64,000 bases of DNA from B30-G6 sp963701385 (GTDB taxonomy: Bacteria; Desulfobacterota; Desulfobacteria; Desulfobacterales; B30-G6). This document shows positions 8,916-17,732 of this stretch, in pieces (the first letter of the stretch is position 1; each line of letters starts with the position of its first letter). The stretch is from assembly GCA_963701385.1 (NCBI GenBank), contig CAVOZW010000005.1, forward strand, positions 70,741 to 134,740. Direction: 5' to 3'. The notes under the pieces were generated by a model. The model made no database searches, had not been told where the DNA came from, and saw only the letters and a program-made list of their open reading frames with translations. The translations under genes and the position numbers were made by a program.

Positions 8916-10298
8916 TTATAAAATCAAATCTTTTATAAAAGCAATGAGTTGATTTAAATTGCCGCAAGGCCTGACCTCATGGCAGATCTCCTGGTAGGTT
9001 TTCATCTCACTGTCGCCTGAATACCAGAACATTTCTGTCTCGGGATTGAGCCAGAGCACTCGCCGACATTTTTCCCGCATCTCGTTCAGAATGCCTGCTT
9101 CGGGATTGGTATAATTCGATCGGCCATCACCAATGACGATGAGGGTCGTTTTTTTATTCAGGATATCCATGTAGTCGGCCTTGAATTCACGCAATGTCTG
9201 GCCGTAATCGGTGGAAGCGTTATAGGCAATGTCTGCGTCGCTCATAACCCGCTCAATGGCCTGGTCCACATCGTGGTCTTCAAAAAAATGGCTGACCTCG
9301 TCGAGACCGGAAACAAAAACAAAAGAGCGCACCTTGGTAAAACATTCCTGAAGCGAATAGAGCATATTGAGCATAAACTTCGCCGACGACCAGACCGAAC
9401 CGGACACGTCGCAAAGAACCACTATTTTACCCCTTCGGGGCGGTTTTTTGCGGAAAACCAGTTCCAGGGGCAGCCCCTGGAACTGGGCTGCTTTTCTGAG
9501 GGTTTTTTTTACATCCAGAACACCTCTTGCATATACGGCATACCGGAGCGTAACGGTGTCTTTCAGCTTTCGAACCAGGGCCCGTATGGCATCCCGCATC
9601 TCTTGGACTTCTTTTCTTGTCAATGACGTGAAAGCGGTTTCTCCAAGCTTTCCCAGGTGCCGGTCATAGGACTTACGGACGCGCTGCCGGCTGTTTCCGC
9701 TGCTACGGTTTCCGGTCAGGAGCCTAAGGGCACTGTTTAATCGCTGTCGATAATGTGTTTCAATGTCCTCACGGGTTTCCCAATGGATACGGGTGCGGTT
9801 TTGGACGAGAAACTGAGAAATGGATATGCTTGTCCGATTGATGGCAAGCATGATCTCAAGCCGTCTGACCATGCCCTCAAAACCGGTGCCGACCCCGCGG
9901 GTAATGCCGCTGCCTTGCGATTCGATTTGTCTAAGTCGCTGGAGATAGCTGGCTGGATCGCCATCTATAAAATCGATGATAGATGCCATGGCACCGTCTT
10001 GATCCATATTGGCCTCAAGTCGTGTTTTGATTTCTTTTTTGACATGGGAGATTTTTTCGGAACCGCTGAGATTTGTATCATGCCGCAACTCATGGAAGAA
10101 AAGGTCGTAAAGTTGGTTGAATAGGTGCTGATCGCGGTGGCTCTTGGCAAAATTGGCTCGCAAAGTCCGCGAAAACTGGGATTCTTTCAAAGGATCGATG
10201 TGTTGAAGTTGATTGAGGCAGTCAAGTGTTTCAGATGTCGATATCCGCAAACCCGCCGCCCTTGCGGAAGCAACAAATTTAAGAATAAGCTTTTGCAT
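8916..10298 (-). CDS. CoxE-like VWA domain protein
   Basis: 460 residues. A CoxE-type von Willebrand A domain fills the C-terminal half; the metal-ion-dependent adhesion site is intact (CDVSGSVWSS, D-x-S-x-S, around residue 300), followed by IGDGRSNY and WLNPETEMFW. It is encoded directly after a MoxR-type ATPase: the stop TGA of that gene is followed by one base and then the ATG at 10298, indicating translational coupling. MoxR/VWA pairs act as assembly or activation chaperones, for example for metal-cofactor enzymes such as CO dehydrogenase; the client here is unknown. A TTG start at 10322 is possible but less likely. Confidence 0.8.
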   Translation of the reverse strand: MQKLILKFVASARAAGLRISTSETLDCLNQLQHIDPLKESQFSRTLRANFAKSHRDQHLFNQLYDLFFHELRHDTNLSGSEKISHVKKEIKTRLEANMDQDGAMASIIDFIDGDPASYLQRLRQIESQGSGITRGVGTGFEGMVRRLEIMLAINRTSISISQFLVQNRTRIHWETREDIETHYRQRLNSALRLLTGNRSSGNSRQRVRKSYDRHLGKLGETAFTSLTRKEVQEMRDAIRALVRKLKDTVTLRYAVYARGVLDVKKTLRKAAQFQGLPLELVFRKKPPRRGKIVVLCDVSGSVWSSAKFMLNMLYSLQECFTKVRSFVFVSGLDEVSHFFEDHDVDQAIERVMSDADIAYNASTDYGQTLREFKADYMDILNKKTTLIVIGDGRSNYTNPEAGILNEMREKCRRVLWLNPETEMFWYSGDSEMKTYQEICHEVRPCGNLNQLIAFIKDLIL

Positions 10299-10299
10299 G

Positions 10300-11217
10300 T
10301 CAACCGGATGTTCGAGATACAAGCATGAGATTTTCTTTTACCATATCGGCATCCGAACGATGTTTTACAATAACGTTCAACGTTTTCAGAATCACATCCC
10401 TGGAAAGGTCTTCCACCTGAAGTGCCATGAGTGCCTTGGCCCAATCGAGTGTTTCGGCGATGGCTGGTTTCTTTTTTAGATCTATCGTCCTGATGGCCTG
10501 GATCGATTCGACAATCTGGTGGCACAGTTTCTGCTGCAGGCCGGGGATTTTCAGATTCACGATCCTGGATTCGAGATCCTTGTCCGGATAATCGATGTAC
10601 AGGTGCAAACATCGCCGTTTGAGGGCGTCACTCATATCCCTGTAGTTGTTGGACGTCAAGATGACAAATGGGATGTGGGCTGCCTTGCGTGTCCCTATTT
10701 CGGGTATGGAGATCTGGTAATCACTCAGAATTTCCAGCAGAAAGGCTTCGAATTCCGGGTCGGACTTGTCCACCTCGTCCACGAGCAGCACCACGGGTTT
10801 TTCCGAAGATATGGCTTTCAACAATGGGCGCGGCTGAATAAATCTTTCTGAAAAGAAGGCATCTTCCTGGTCTGCGATTCTATCGGCGGCTTCTGTGAGC
10901 GATAAGGCGCCATCGATGATTTGGTTGATTTTTTCTTTCATCATTTGTGTATAGAGAAGCTGTTTGGCATATTCCCATTCATAAAGTGCCTTGGCCTCGT
11001 CCAGACCCTCGTAGCACTGCAGCCGTATCAGGTCCCATCCAAGGCACCTGGAAACGGCTTTGGCCAGTTCGGTCTTCCCGACACCGGCGGGTCCTTCCAC
11101 GAGAATCGGCTTTTCTGTTGCTGCCGACAGGAAGACGACCGTCGCAATTTCACTGGAACAGATATAAGCTGCGGCCTTTAAGCGAGTTTCCGTTTCCTGG
11201 ATGGATGTAAACAGCAT
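10300..11217 (-). CDS. MoxR-family AAA+ ATPase
   Basis: 305 residues. Walker A GPAGVGKT at residues 42-49, Walker B VVLLVDEVDK, sensor-1 FVILTSNN and the arginine-rich ALKRRCLHLYIDYPD segment identify a MoxR-type AAA+ ATPase. It forms a two-gene unit with the following CoxE-like VWA protein. The ATG at 11217 is preceded by AAAGAGGAG; a longer open frame extends upstream without a ribosome site. The upstream ArgA-like gene ends 10 bp before, so the three may be cotranscribed. Confidence 0.85.
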   Translation of the reverse strand: MLFTSIQETETRLKAAAYICSSEIATVVFLSAATEKPILVEGPAGVGKTELAKAVSRCLGWDLIRLQCYEGLDEAKALYEWEYAKQLLYTQMMKEKINQIIDGALSLTEAADRIADQEDAFFSERFIQPRPLLKAISSEKPVVLLVDEVDKSDPEFEAFLLEILSDYQISIPEIGTRKAAHIPFVILTSNNYRDMSDALKRRCLHLYIDYPDKDLESRIVNLKIPGLQQKLCHQIVESIQAIRTIDLKKKPAIAETLDWAKALMALQVEDLSRDVILKTLNVIVKHRSDADMVKENLMLVSRTSG

Positions 11218-11227
11218 AAGCTCCTCT

Positions 11228-12283
11228 TTAAACTTCCTTGATGAACATCGCCACGCCCGGGGATTGTTCTTGTCGGGCTCGATACAGGGTTGTCTTTCGC
11301 TTTTCAAATCCAAGACCGCGATAGAGCTTCTGGAGTCGGGGATTGTTCGTGAAAGAGATAAATCGTTTATAGCCTTTGCGGGTCATCCGGTCAACGAAGG
11401 CGTTTACTGTAAAATTGCCCACACGCTGATTTCGGAATCGGGCAGAGATGGCAAGCGCCCCGAGTTCAACCGTTTCGGCATCGATGTCGAGTTGCTCCAC
11501 ACAGCCCACGATAATACCATCGATTTTCGATACATAAAAGCGGGATACCTTGTTAAGTATATATTGCAGATTGCGTGGCTTGAGAAATCGTTCACGTTTG
11601 TACATACTGAGAATGCCGGCGACCATTTGAGCTTCGTATTCACTGGATACCTTAACCAGTCTTTCCTGGTAGTTGTTCGCAATCAGCGTACCGGATCCTT
11701 CGATGGAAAAAAGTTCGTGCTTGATGGTATGTCTACCAGCCGGGAGAATGTGCACCCTGTCGATGCTTCCATGGTCGATTTTCTGACAGATCATTTCCAG
11801 ATTCGATTTGAAATTGATATTTCCGATAAGATCGCCATATCCGCCAATGGATTGCCGGACTCTTTGGGTCGTGATGGCATTGATTTTCAAACCTTTCTGG
11901 TCAACGAGATATTTTCTTTCCAGGAATATGATTTTAAAAACAGGATCTTGATATTCTAGAACATGATGATAAAAATCGACTTCGGGAAGGACTTTGACCG
12001 CACGTGTTTCAGGGAGTCGGCTGGCAATTTCACGAAAGTGTTTCTGATTGGAGAAACGATTCGAAATGTTGTGGAAGAGCGTCGTAAAAACACCTTGGCG
12101 GTTCAGGAATTTTATATCCGCGATGATATCGGCGAAATGATCTCTTAAAATGCCTTCCCTACAAGCGATGAAGACATGTTTCCCTGATAATGATTTGGTA
12201 TATTCGTCTACATAGAGTCTTGGCATTGGTTTCGTGGAAAGAAATGGCGGGCAAGATACCTGACGAACCCATGCATCTGACAT
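11228..12283 (-). CDS. ArgA-like protein: degenerate amino-acid-kinase domain fused to GNAT acetyltransferase
   Basis: About 351 residues. The N-terminal two thirds look like a weakened acetylglutamate-kinase fold; the recognisable piece is DRVHILPAGRHTIKHELFSI followed by GSGTLIANN, which mirrors the C-terminal nucleotide-binding part of ArgB/ArgA. The last ~140 residues are a GNAT domain with FRNQRVGNFTVNAFVDRM (acetyl-CoA loop) and LYRGLGFEKR. This is the architecture of N-acetylglutamate synthase, so a role in arginine biosynthesis or acylation of another amino acid is plausible, but a genuine ArgA assignment is not secure. Start uncertain: ATG 12283 chosen; GTG at 12298 and ATG at 12226 are alternatives. 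Confidence 0.6.
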   Translation of the reverse strand: MSDAWVRQVSCPPFLSTKPMPRLYVDEYTKSLSGKHVFIACREGILRDHFADIIADIKFLNRQGVFTTLFHNISNRFSNQKHFREIASRLPETRAVKVLPEVDFYHHVLEYQDPVFKIIFLERKYLVDQKGLKINAITTQRVRQSIGGYGDLIGNINFKSNLEMICQKIDHGSIDRVHILPAGRHTIKHELFSIEGSGTLIANNYQERLVKVSSEYEAQMVAGILSMYKRERFLKPRNLQYILNKVSRFYVSKIDGIIVGCVEQLDIDAETVELGALAISARFRNQRVGNFTVNAFVDRMTRKGYKRFISFTNNPRLQKLYRGLGFEKRKTTLYRARQEQSPGVAMFIKEV

Positions 12284-12449
12284 CCACCTGTTCGTCACCG
12301 GCTATTGCAGGGATGAACAATCTAAAATGCAGAGCCGAGGTCGTTTCGGGTGATCAATGAGGCGTATAAATATTTAAAATCAAATAGTTAGTAAAAAAGA
12401 GCGGAAAAATTGCCGATATGGATCCCAATTTCGGCACCGAGTGCAAAAA

Positions 12450-12632
12450 TCAGGACTTGTTGTCTTCCTCGATTTTTTCAGTTTCTTCTTTGTCGGTTTT
12501 GGAGGTGGCATTTCTGAAATTTCGAATGGCCTTTCCCATGCCACCGCCGATTTCAGGCAGTTTTCCAGCCCCAAAGATGATCAGAATTATTACGAGTATG
12601 ATGATGAGTTCAGGCATTCCTATTCCAAACAT
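12450..12632 (-). CDS. tatA: Sec-independent protein translocase TatA/TatE
   Basis: 60 residues. A short N-terminal membrane helix (MFGIGMPELIIILVIILIIF), the FGAGKLPEIGGGMGKAI hinge and amphipathic helix, then an acidic/lysine-rich tail: the complete TatA/E signature. It forms the channel part of the twin-arginine translocon, consistent with the Tat-type signal on the substrate-binding protein at 36780. No tatC or tatB lies nearby. The RBS is GGAGG before the ATG. Confidence 0.93.
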   Translation of the reverse strand: MFGIGMPELIIILVIILIIFGAGKLPEIGGGMGKAIRNFRNATSKTDKEETEKIEEDNKS

Positions 12633-12649
12633 GTACGCCTCCTGTTACG

Positions 12650-13060
12650 TTAAATCGACTCGCCCTGCTTTAATTCATGTAAAAGCTGGGTAAATTCTTT
12701 TGATTTTAGATAGATATCGATTGCGTGCTGATAATGAATCCATTTTTGCCAGATGTCAAGCCAGGCATCGTTGTGCCAGTAATACGCAGGATTCCCGTTG
12801 CCCTGCAATCGTGCCACGTAGTCCATGTATTCTTCCAAACAGCCCTCACAGAAATTATATGGGATGTGGGGATGCGGTTTTGTTGCTTGTCCGCTTAGCG
12901 GTTCAAGTCCTATTTGTGAGCCGCATTTTTCACACTTGGAGGCGCAGTGCGTACAGTGAAAAATCTTCCTGACCGCCAAAATTTTGTGCATTCGAATCAG
13001 GTCGGAATGCTCTTTGTCTTTTATTTTTCTTTTTTTGTCAATGGCGATGACATCAGCCAT
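12650..13060 (-). CDS. Conserved hypothetical protein with zinc-ribbon-like cysteines
   Basis: 136 residues. Not recognised by name. It carries CTHCASKCEKCG near residues 34-45 and FCEGCLEEY near 70, spaced like a zinc ribbon, and a C-terminal helical part with many Trp, Tyr and His (YYWHNDAWLDIWQKWIHYQH). It lies 17 bp upstream of tatA on the same strand and is probably cotranscribed with it. The start at 13060 follows a run of six G residues that can serve as ribosome site. Confidence 0.6.
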   Translation of the reverse strand: MADVIAIDKKRKIKDKEHSDLIRMHKILAVRKIFHCTHCASKCEKCGSQIGLEPLSGQATKPHPHIPYNFCEGCLEEYMDYVARLQGNGNPAYYWHNDAWLDIWQKWIHYQHAIDIYLKSKEFTQLLHELKQGESI

Positions 13061-13258
13061 GGGACCCCCCTTCGCATGCTTCACGAAAAACCAGTCCAAA
13101 CTATAGCATCGGGGTCTGGTGGTGTCAATCTTTTACCAACGGAGCTTGCGGACGAAAACGTTTGGTAGAAGACATTTGTCGACCTTTCCAAACACGTGGA
13201 TAGGTGATGACGAGCCTGTGGATTAAGATGCCTGTTGCACTTTGTTCCGACTTCTACT

Positions 13259-14407
13259 ATGAAATGCTTTTTGCAGGCACGCCTGCATTGGCAAGAGAAG
13301 AAACAACGCTTGGGATTTACATTGAGGAAAATACCCTTAAAAGCAGACTGTTTGCCTCTATTTCTCGGGAGTCTCCCGGAAATGGATAACGATAAGGCCT
13401 TCGACCTCGTTATGACGTATTCGCCGGCCATACCGAATTGGTCGCAGATGCCCGGTGGTGATAAAAGAGAAGGCATGATTGCACAGTTCGCAACTGGCCT
13501 GCCCGGGTTAAGAAGACGCAGGGGATCCCTGTATGTCGACAATAATGATGCGGCCTTCGATGATGAAATGCTCCGGTTTTATGAAGCCTATCTGGAGGCG
13601 GCACCGTATCCTGCAAGCCTGGACGATGCGTTGTTTGCCTTGTCTCCGGAAACCGCTCGGGGTTTTTTTGCCTTTATGGAACGACTGGGTTGCCTGGTTA
13701 GAGCGCCGAAAGCCGTCAAAGGACAGATAACCGGGCCGTTTACCCTCGGCACTGGCATTAAAGACCCTTCAGGCTTAGCGATTTTCCATGATGATGTTCT
13801 TCGGGATATGGTTGTAAAACTGTTATGCATGAAAGCCAGATGGCAGGTGGAGCATCTGGCATCAAAAGGATTCCCGGTGATATTTTTCATCGATGAGCCG
13901 GCACTGGCAGGTTACGGAACTTCCGAGTTTATCAGTGTTTCACGTGAAGTTATCGTTGACTGCCTTTCGGAGCTTGTCGGTGCAATTCAGGATGTCGGCG
14001 GTTTGGCTGGGATTCATGTCTGTGCCAATACAGACTGGTCCATGTTGATGGAGACGGGGGCCGGGTTGATCAGTTTTGACGCCTATTCCTACCTTGATCG
14101 CTTGATTCTTTATCAAGATGCCATCGTCGATTTCATGAACGCAGGAAATTGGCTGGCCTGGGGAATCGTTCCCACGGTTCAGACGGCCGACATTGAAAAA
14201 GAGACGGTAAGCTCTCTAACAGATCTTTTCAGGAACAAAATAGAAAGCTTATTCGCATTGGGAATTGACCCATCAATTGTTTTAAGGCAATCTTTGATCA
14301 CACCCACTTGCGGAACAGGCGCCCTCACCCTAAGACATGCTGAAAAGGTCTTGAGGCTGACGAAGGGCGTTTCGGACAATATCAGAAAAGAGGAGCATTA
14401 TGCTTGA
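13259..14407 (+). CDS. MetE/UroD-superfamily protein, cobalamin-independent methionine synthase C-terminal-like
   Basis: About 382 residues. It resembles stand-alone homologues of the MetE C-terminal barrel: LGSLPE near the N-terminus, KGQITGPFTLG, FFIDEPALAGYG, then the zinc-site pieces HVCANTDW (His-x-Cys) and TPTCGTGALT (Cys). These match the metal ligands that activate the thiol acceptor in MetE, so a methyltransferase acting on a thiol or corrinoid is likely; the true substrate is unknown. It overlaps the following MoxR gene by 8 bp, which ties it to the MoxR/VWA pair. The start is unclear: ATG at 13259, ATG at 13235 or a TTG near 13319 are all possible. Confidence 0.7.
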   Translation: MKCFLQARLHWQEKKQRLGFTLRKIPLKADCLPLFLGSLPEMDNDKAFDLVMTYSPAIPNWSQMPGGDKREGMIAQFATGLPGLRRRRGSLYVDNNDAAFDDEMLRFYEAYLEAAPYPASLDDALFALSPETARGFFAFMERLGCLVRAPKAVKGQITGPFTLGTGIKDPSGLAIFHDDVLRDMVVKLLCMKARWQVEHLASKGFPVIFFIDEPALAGYGTSEFISVSREVIVDCLSELVGAIQDVGGLAGIHVCANTDWSMLMETGAGLISFDAYSYLDRLILYQDAIVDFMNAGNWLAWGIVPTVQTADIEKETVSSLTDLFRNKIESLFALGIDPSIVLRQSLITPTCGTGALTLRHAEKVLRLTKGVSDNIRKEEHYA

Positions 14408-15254
14408 TACGAAAAAAGATAAGGTATTTAGCGGGGCAACACAGTACGTGCTGGACGATGAATTGGCTAGCATCGTGAATGTCTCCATGGCGCTTGAAAT
14501 GCCGCTGTTGTTAAAAGGTGAGCCCGGTACCGGGAAAACCATGCTGGCATACGCGATTGCGGAGAGTCTTCACATGCCGCTCATCGTTCTGAATGTTAAA
14601 TCGAGCATGAAGCTTGTAGAGGCGCTCTATCAATACGATACGCTCACACGGCTCAATGACAGCAGATTTAGTGATTCAGCACGGGATGTCAGCAATATCG
14701 AAGACTATATCAAGATGGGCAAGATCGGGCAGGCATTTACTGCGGAGGTCAGGACCGTTCTGCTCATCGATGAAATCGACAAGGCCGATACCGATTTTCA
14801 GGATGATATGCTGGATGTCCTGGATCAGATGGAATTCGATATCATCGAGATCGACAAGGTCATAAAGACCAGGCATCGTCCAGTGATTATCATTACCTCC
14901 AACGCAAAGAAAGACCTGTCGGATCCATTTCTGGGAAGATGCAATTTCCATCACATTGCGTTTCCAGACCCAAAGATGATGCGCAGGATCATCCATGTCC
15001 ATTTCCCGGCGCTTGATTCCGGTCTGATGGATGCCGCCATTGATACTTTCTATCGCCTCCGGGACCTGGATGCCGTGGAAAAACGTCCGGCCACACGTGA
15101 ACTGATCAACTGGATCCGGGCACTGGACGCCGATCCGGACTTCAAACCGAAAAATCTCCTCAAGGGGGAGGTGCCGTTTCTGGGCGTGCTGTTCAAGAAA
15201 AGTCAGGATTACGGCAGGGCGCTGCAGCAGACAGAGCGCCGGCGATTATTCTAA
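14400..15254 (+). CDS. MoxR-family AAA+ ATPase
   Basis: 284 residues. Walker A GEPGTGKT at 40-47, Walker B TVLLIDEIDKAD near 117-127, sensor-1 IIITSNAKKDLSDPFLGRC. It is a second, clearly different MoxR-type ATPase from the one at 10300. Its start overlaps the MetE-like gene and the VWA gene follows after 76 bp, giving a three-gene operon. It is expected to remodel or activate a client enzyme together with the VWA partner; the MetE-like protein is the obvious candidate client by position. Confidence 0.87.
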   Translation: MLDTKKDKVFSGATQYVLDDELASIVNVSMALEMPLLLKGEPGTGKTMLAYAIAESLHMPLIVLNVKSSMKLVEALYQYDTLTRLNDSRFSDSARDVSNIEDYIKMGKIGQAFTAEVRTVLLIDEIDKADTDFQDDMLDVLDQMEFDIIEIDKVIKTRHRPVIIITSNAKKDLSDPFLGRCNFHHIAFPDPKMMRRIIHVHFPALDSGLMDAAIDTFYRLRDLDAVEKRPATRELINWIRALDADPDFKPKNLLKGEVPFLGVLFKKSQDYGRALQQTERRRLF

Positions 15255-15330
15255 CCTAAGTTGAGCGTTTCAAATTTTAGGAATGAATAGTATTCTTTTC
15301 AGGTCTCATAAAATTGTGGGGCAATTGTAT

Positions 15331-16521
15331 ATGTTTATCGATTTTTTCTACAAACTCAAGGAAACCGGTGTGCCGGTAAGCCCGACGGCCTTTTTGACCC
15401 TCCACAAGGCGCTGAAAAGGGGACTTGTCCGGTCGCTGGATGAATTTTATACGTCCGCCCGCACGATCCTGGTCAAGAGCGAGCGCTATTTCGATCTGTT
15501 CGACCAGGTGTTCGCCCACCATTTCAAGGGGGCTGAAATGCCGGACCATGACGGTTTTGAACTGGACGAGATGGCCAGGGCGCTTCTGGAGTCCTGGCTC
15601 CAGAATCCCAAGGAAATTGCCGATGCACTCGGTATCGATGAAAAAGATCTCAAGAACCTATCACCGGAAGAATTGATTGAATATTTCAAAGAGCGCCTCA
15701 AGGAACAGACCGAGGAACACCACGGGGGCAGCAAATGGATTGGAACCGGCGGCACGTCGCCGGTGGGGCACTCCGGTTATCATCCGGGGGGCATGCGTGT
15801 GGGCGGTGTGTCGCGAAACAGATCTGCCGTCAAAGTGGCCATGGACCGGCGCTATAAGGATTACTCCCTCAGCGGCCCCCTTACGCAGGCCATGATGGGC
15901 GAAGCGCTGAAACGATTGCGCAATCTGGTACCGGTGGGACCCAAGGACCAGGTCAACATTGCCGAGACCATCTATCAGACCATGAAGAATGCAGGTGAAA
16001 TCGACATCGTATTTGATCGGGATTTGAGGGACCGGTTAAAGGTGATCATCGCCATCGACAATGGCGGCTGGTCAATGGACCCATACGTATCGGTGGTGCA
16101 GACGCTGTTTGATTATACACGGGCACAGTACAAAGACTTGAAAACGTATTTTTTTCATAACACCATTTACAGTACCTTGTGGGAAGATGCAGCCAGGTAT
16201 AAAAAGCCCTTTAAAATCGAGAATCTTTTACGGTTTGATCCGGAAACACGCATCATCATCGTGGGCGATGCCAGTATGGCGCCCTATGAACTCATGGCGG
16301 CGGATGGTTCCATCCACCTGGAAGAACGCAGCGGAAAACGGAGTATCGACTGTCTTCAGTTTCTGGCTGACACCTTTTCGCATTGTGTCTGGCTAAACCC
16401 CATATCCAAAAACATGTGGGGCTATACCCAGACCATCATGGCCATCAACAATATTTTCCCCATGCACGAGCTGTCCATCGACGGTCTGGAAATGGCCGTC
16501 ACCCATCTCATGTCCAAATGA
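15331..16521 (+). CDS. CoxE-like VWA-domain protein with altered metal site
   Basis: 396 residues. The overall plan is that of CoxE/YehP-type VWA proteins coupled to MoxR: an N-terminal helical part, a Gly/His-rich linker (GGTSPVGHSGYHPGG), and a C-terminal VWA fold with IIIVGDASMAPYE and CVWLNPISKNMWG. The site that should read D-x-S-x-S instead reads AIDNGGWSM, so the first serine is replaced and metal binding may be lost or changed. The start ATG 15331 follows GGGG; an in-frame ATG at 15283 lacks a clear site. Last gene of the MetE-like/MoxR/VWA operon. Confidence 0.75.
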   Translation: MFIDFFYKLKETGVPVSPTAFLTLHKALKRGLVRSLDEFYTSARTILVKSERYFDLFDQVFAHHFKGAEMPDHDGFELDEMARALLESWLQNPKEIADALGIDEKDLKNLSPEELIEYFKERLKEQTEEHHGGSKWIGTGGTSPVGHSGYHPGGMRVGGVSRNRSAVKVAMDRRYKDYSLSGPLTQAMMGEALKRLRNLVPVGPKDQVNIAETIYQTMKNAGEIDIVFDRDLRDRLKVIIAIDNGGWSMDPYVSVVQTLFDYTRAQYKDLKTYFFHNTIYSTLWEDAARYKKPFKIENLLRFDPETRIIIVGDASMAPYELMAADGSIHLEERSGKRSIDCLQFLADTFSHCVWLNPISKNMWGYTQTIMAINNIFPMHELSIDGLEMAVTHLMSK

Positions 16522-16552
16522 AATCGATAGGCGATGGATCACAAAAGCATTG

Positions 16553-16861
16553 TCAGGCACCAATTTCAAATGTGGGTTCACCCATGGCACCCCACACATC
16601 CTTCCAGTTCTTTTTTACTTTTTTCAGATCAGCCTCGATGCTAGCCTGGTGTTGACTGTAGTCAGCCGGGCACTCGTTTTTTAGCTGTGCCGTCTTATTC
16701 ACGAGATCCTTCATGAGAGCATTGAGCTGCTGCACCATCGGTGCAACAATGTCCTGGTCTCCGTCAGACAGTTTTTCGGCAGCCAGCATGACATCGTAAA
16801 GTCTGGCTTTCCAGTTCGTCAGCTCCAGGGCGACGTTATCGCAATATGATCTGGCATCCAT
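16553..16861 (-). CDS. Small helical protein of unknown function
   Basis: 102 residues, almost wholly alpha-helical with coiled-coil character (LNALMKDLVNKTAQLKNE, IEADLKKVKKNWKDVWGAM). Two cysteines. No signal or membrane segment and no family recognised. A strong ribosome site (AAGGAGG) precedes the ATG, supporting a real gene. It is convergent with the VWA gene and 85 bp downstream of tatD. Confidence 0.6.
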   Translation of the reverse strand: MDARSYCDNVALELTNWKARLYDVMLAAEKLSDGDQDIVAPMVQQLNALMKDLVNKTAQLKNECPADYSQHQASIEADLKKVKKNWKDVWGAMGEPTFEIGA

Positions 16862-16946
16862 ATTCGTTTCCTCCTTGTGCGGATAATCCTAATTTCATTT
16901 ACGTGGAAACCAAATTTTAGCCCTACTACCAAAACTAGTCTCAGAT

Positions 16947-17732
16947 TCAAAGGATGTCAACTTTAAATAAGCGTCGGGCATTGTTGAACGTTACATCGGC
17001 CAACGTTTCAGGGTGTTCGCTTAATCGTTCAGCGAGTTTAAGCAGCACCGATTTAACGAAAGCGGGTTCGTTTCTGCGGGTTTTGTTTTTCTGGGGAGCG
17101 GGCGTCAGATAGGGAGCATCGGTTTCAATGAGCAGTCTTTCCAAAGGGATATACGCAACCAGGTTTCTCAGGTCGGTTCCCCGTTCTTGTAAGGTTAGAA
17201 TGCCGGTGATCCCTATGTAATATCCCAGTTCAAGATAGGAACGCAGCTCGGAACGGTCGCCGCTGAAACAGTGAACCACGCCACGGCGATTCTGATTGGG
17301 ATGGGCTTGCAGTATTTTCAGGAGCCGTCCATGGCTGTCCCGCTCGTGCAGGATAAGGGGCAGCCGCTCTTCATCTGCCGCCTGAATCTGCCGCACAAAC
17401 CATTTCTCCTGGTCATTTATCGGGGAATACATGCGGTTGAAGTCAAGACCGATTTCCCCCCATGCACAAACCCTGGGGTTTTTGGCCAGGTCTGATAGCG
17501 TTTCCATGACCCGGTTTGAACAGGAAGACGCCCGATGCGGATGAACGCCTACGGAAGCGTATACACTGTCGAATCGGCAAGCAATTTCAATGGCACGTTT
17601 AGAGGTTTCCTGGTCAATACCCACCGTCATCATACCTTTGATGCCTTGATGTTTGGCACGATGAATGACGGCTTCCAGATCCTTGTGATAGGATTGGTCG
17701 TCTAGGTGGCAATGGCTGTCAAAAAGTTTCAT
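16947..17732 (-). CDS. TatD-family metal-dependent deoxyribonuclease/hydrolase
   Basis: 261 residues, standard for TatD. Metal ligands are visible in FDSHCHLDD at the N-terminus, the GEIGLDF segment (Glu), LILHERDS, VVHCFSGD and the final LLIETDAPYLTP. TatD proteins are 3'-5' exonucleases acting on DNA and possibly RNA. The gene stands alone. Confidence 0.92.
   Translation of the reverse strand: MKLFDSHCHLDDQSYHKDLEAVIHRAKHQGIKGMMTVGIDQETSKRAIEIACRFDSVYASVGVHPHRASSCSNRVMETLSDLAKNPRVCAWGEIGLDFNRMYSPINDQEKWFVRQIQAADEERLPLILHERDSHGRLLKILQAHPNQNRRGVVHCFSGDRSELRSYLELGYYIGITGILTLQERGTDLRNLVAYIPLERLLIETDAPYLTPAPQKNKTRRNEPAFVKSVLLKLAERLSEHPETLADVTFNNARRLFKVDIL

Noticed and set aside
11201..11959. 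252-codon plus-strand open frame opposite the ArgA-like gene
   Set aside because: The opposite strand has the recognisable GNAT and kinase-like segments; this frame has no motif and starts inside the MoxR start region.
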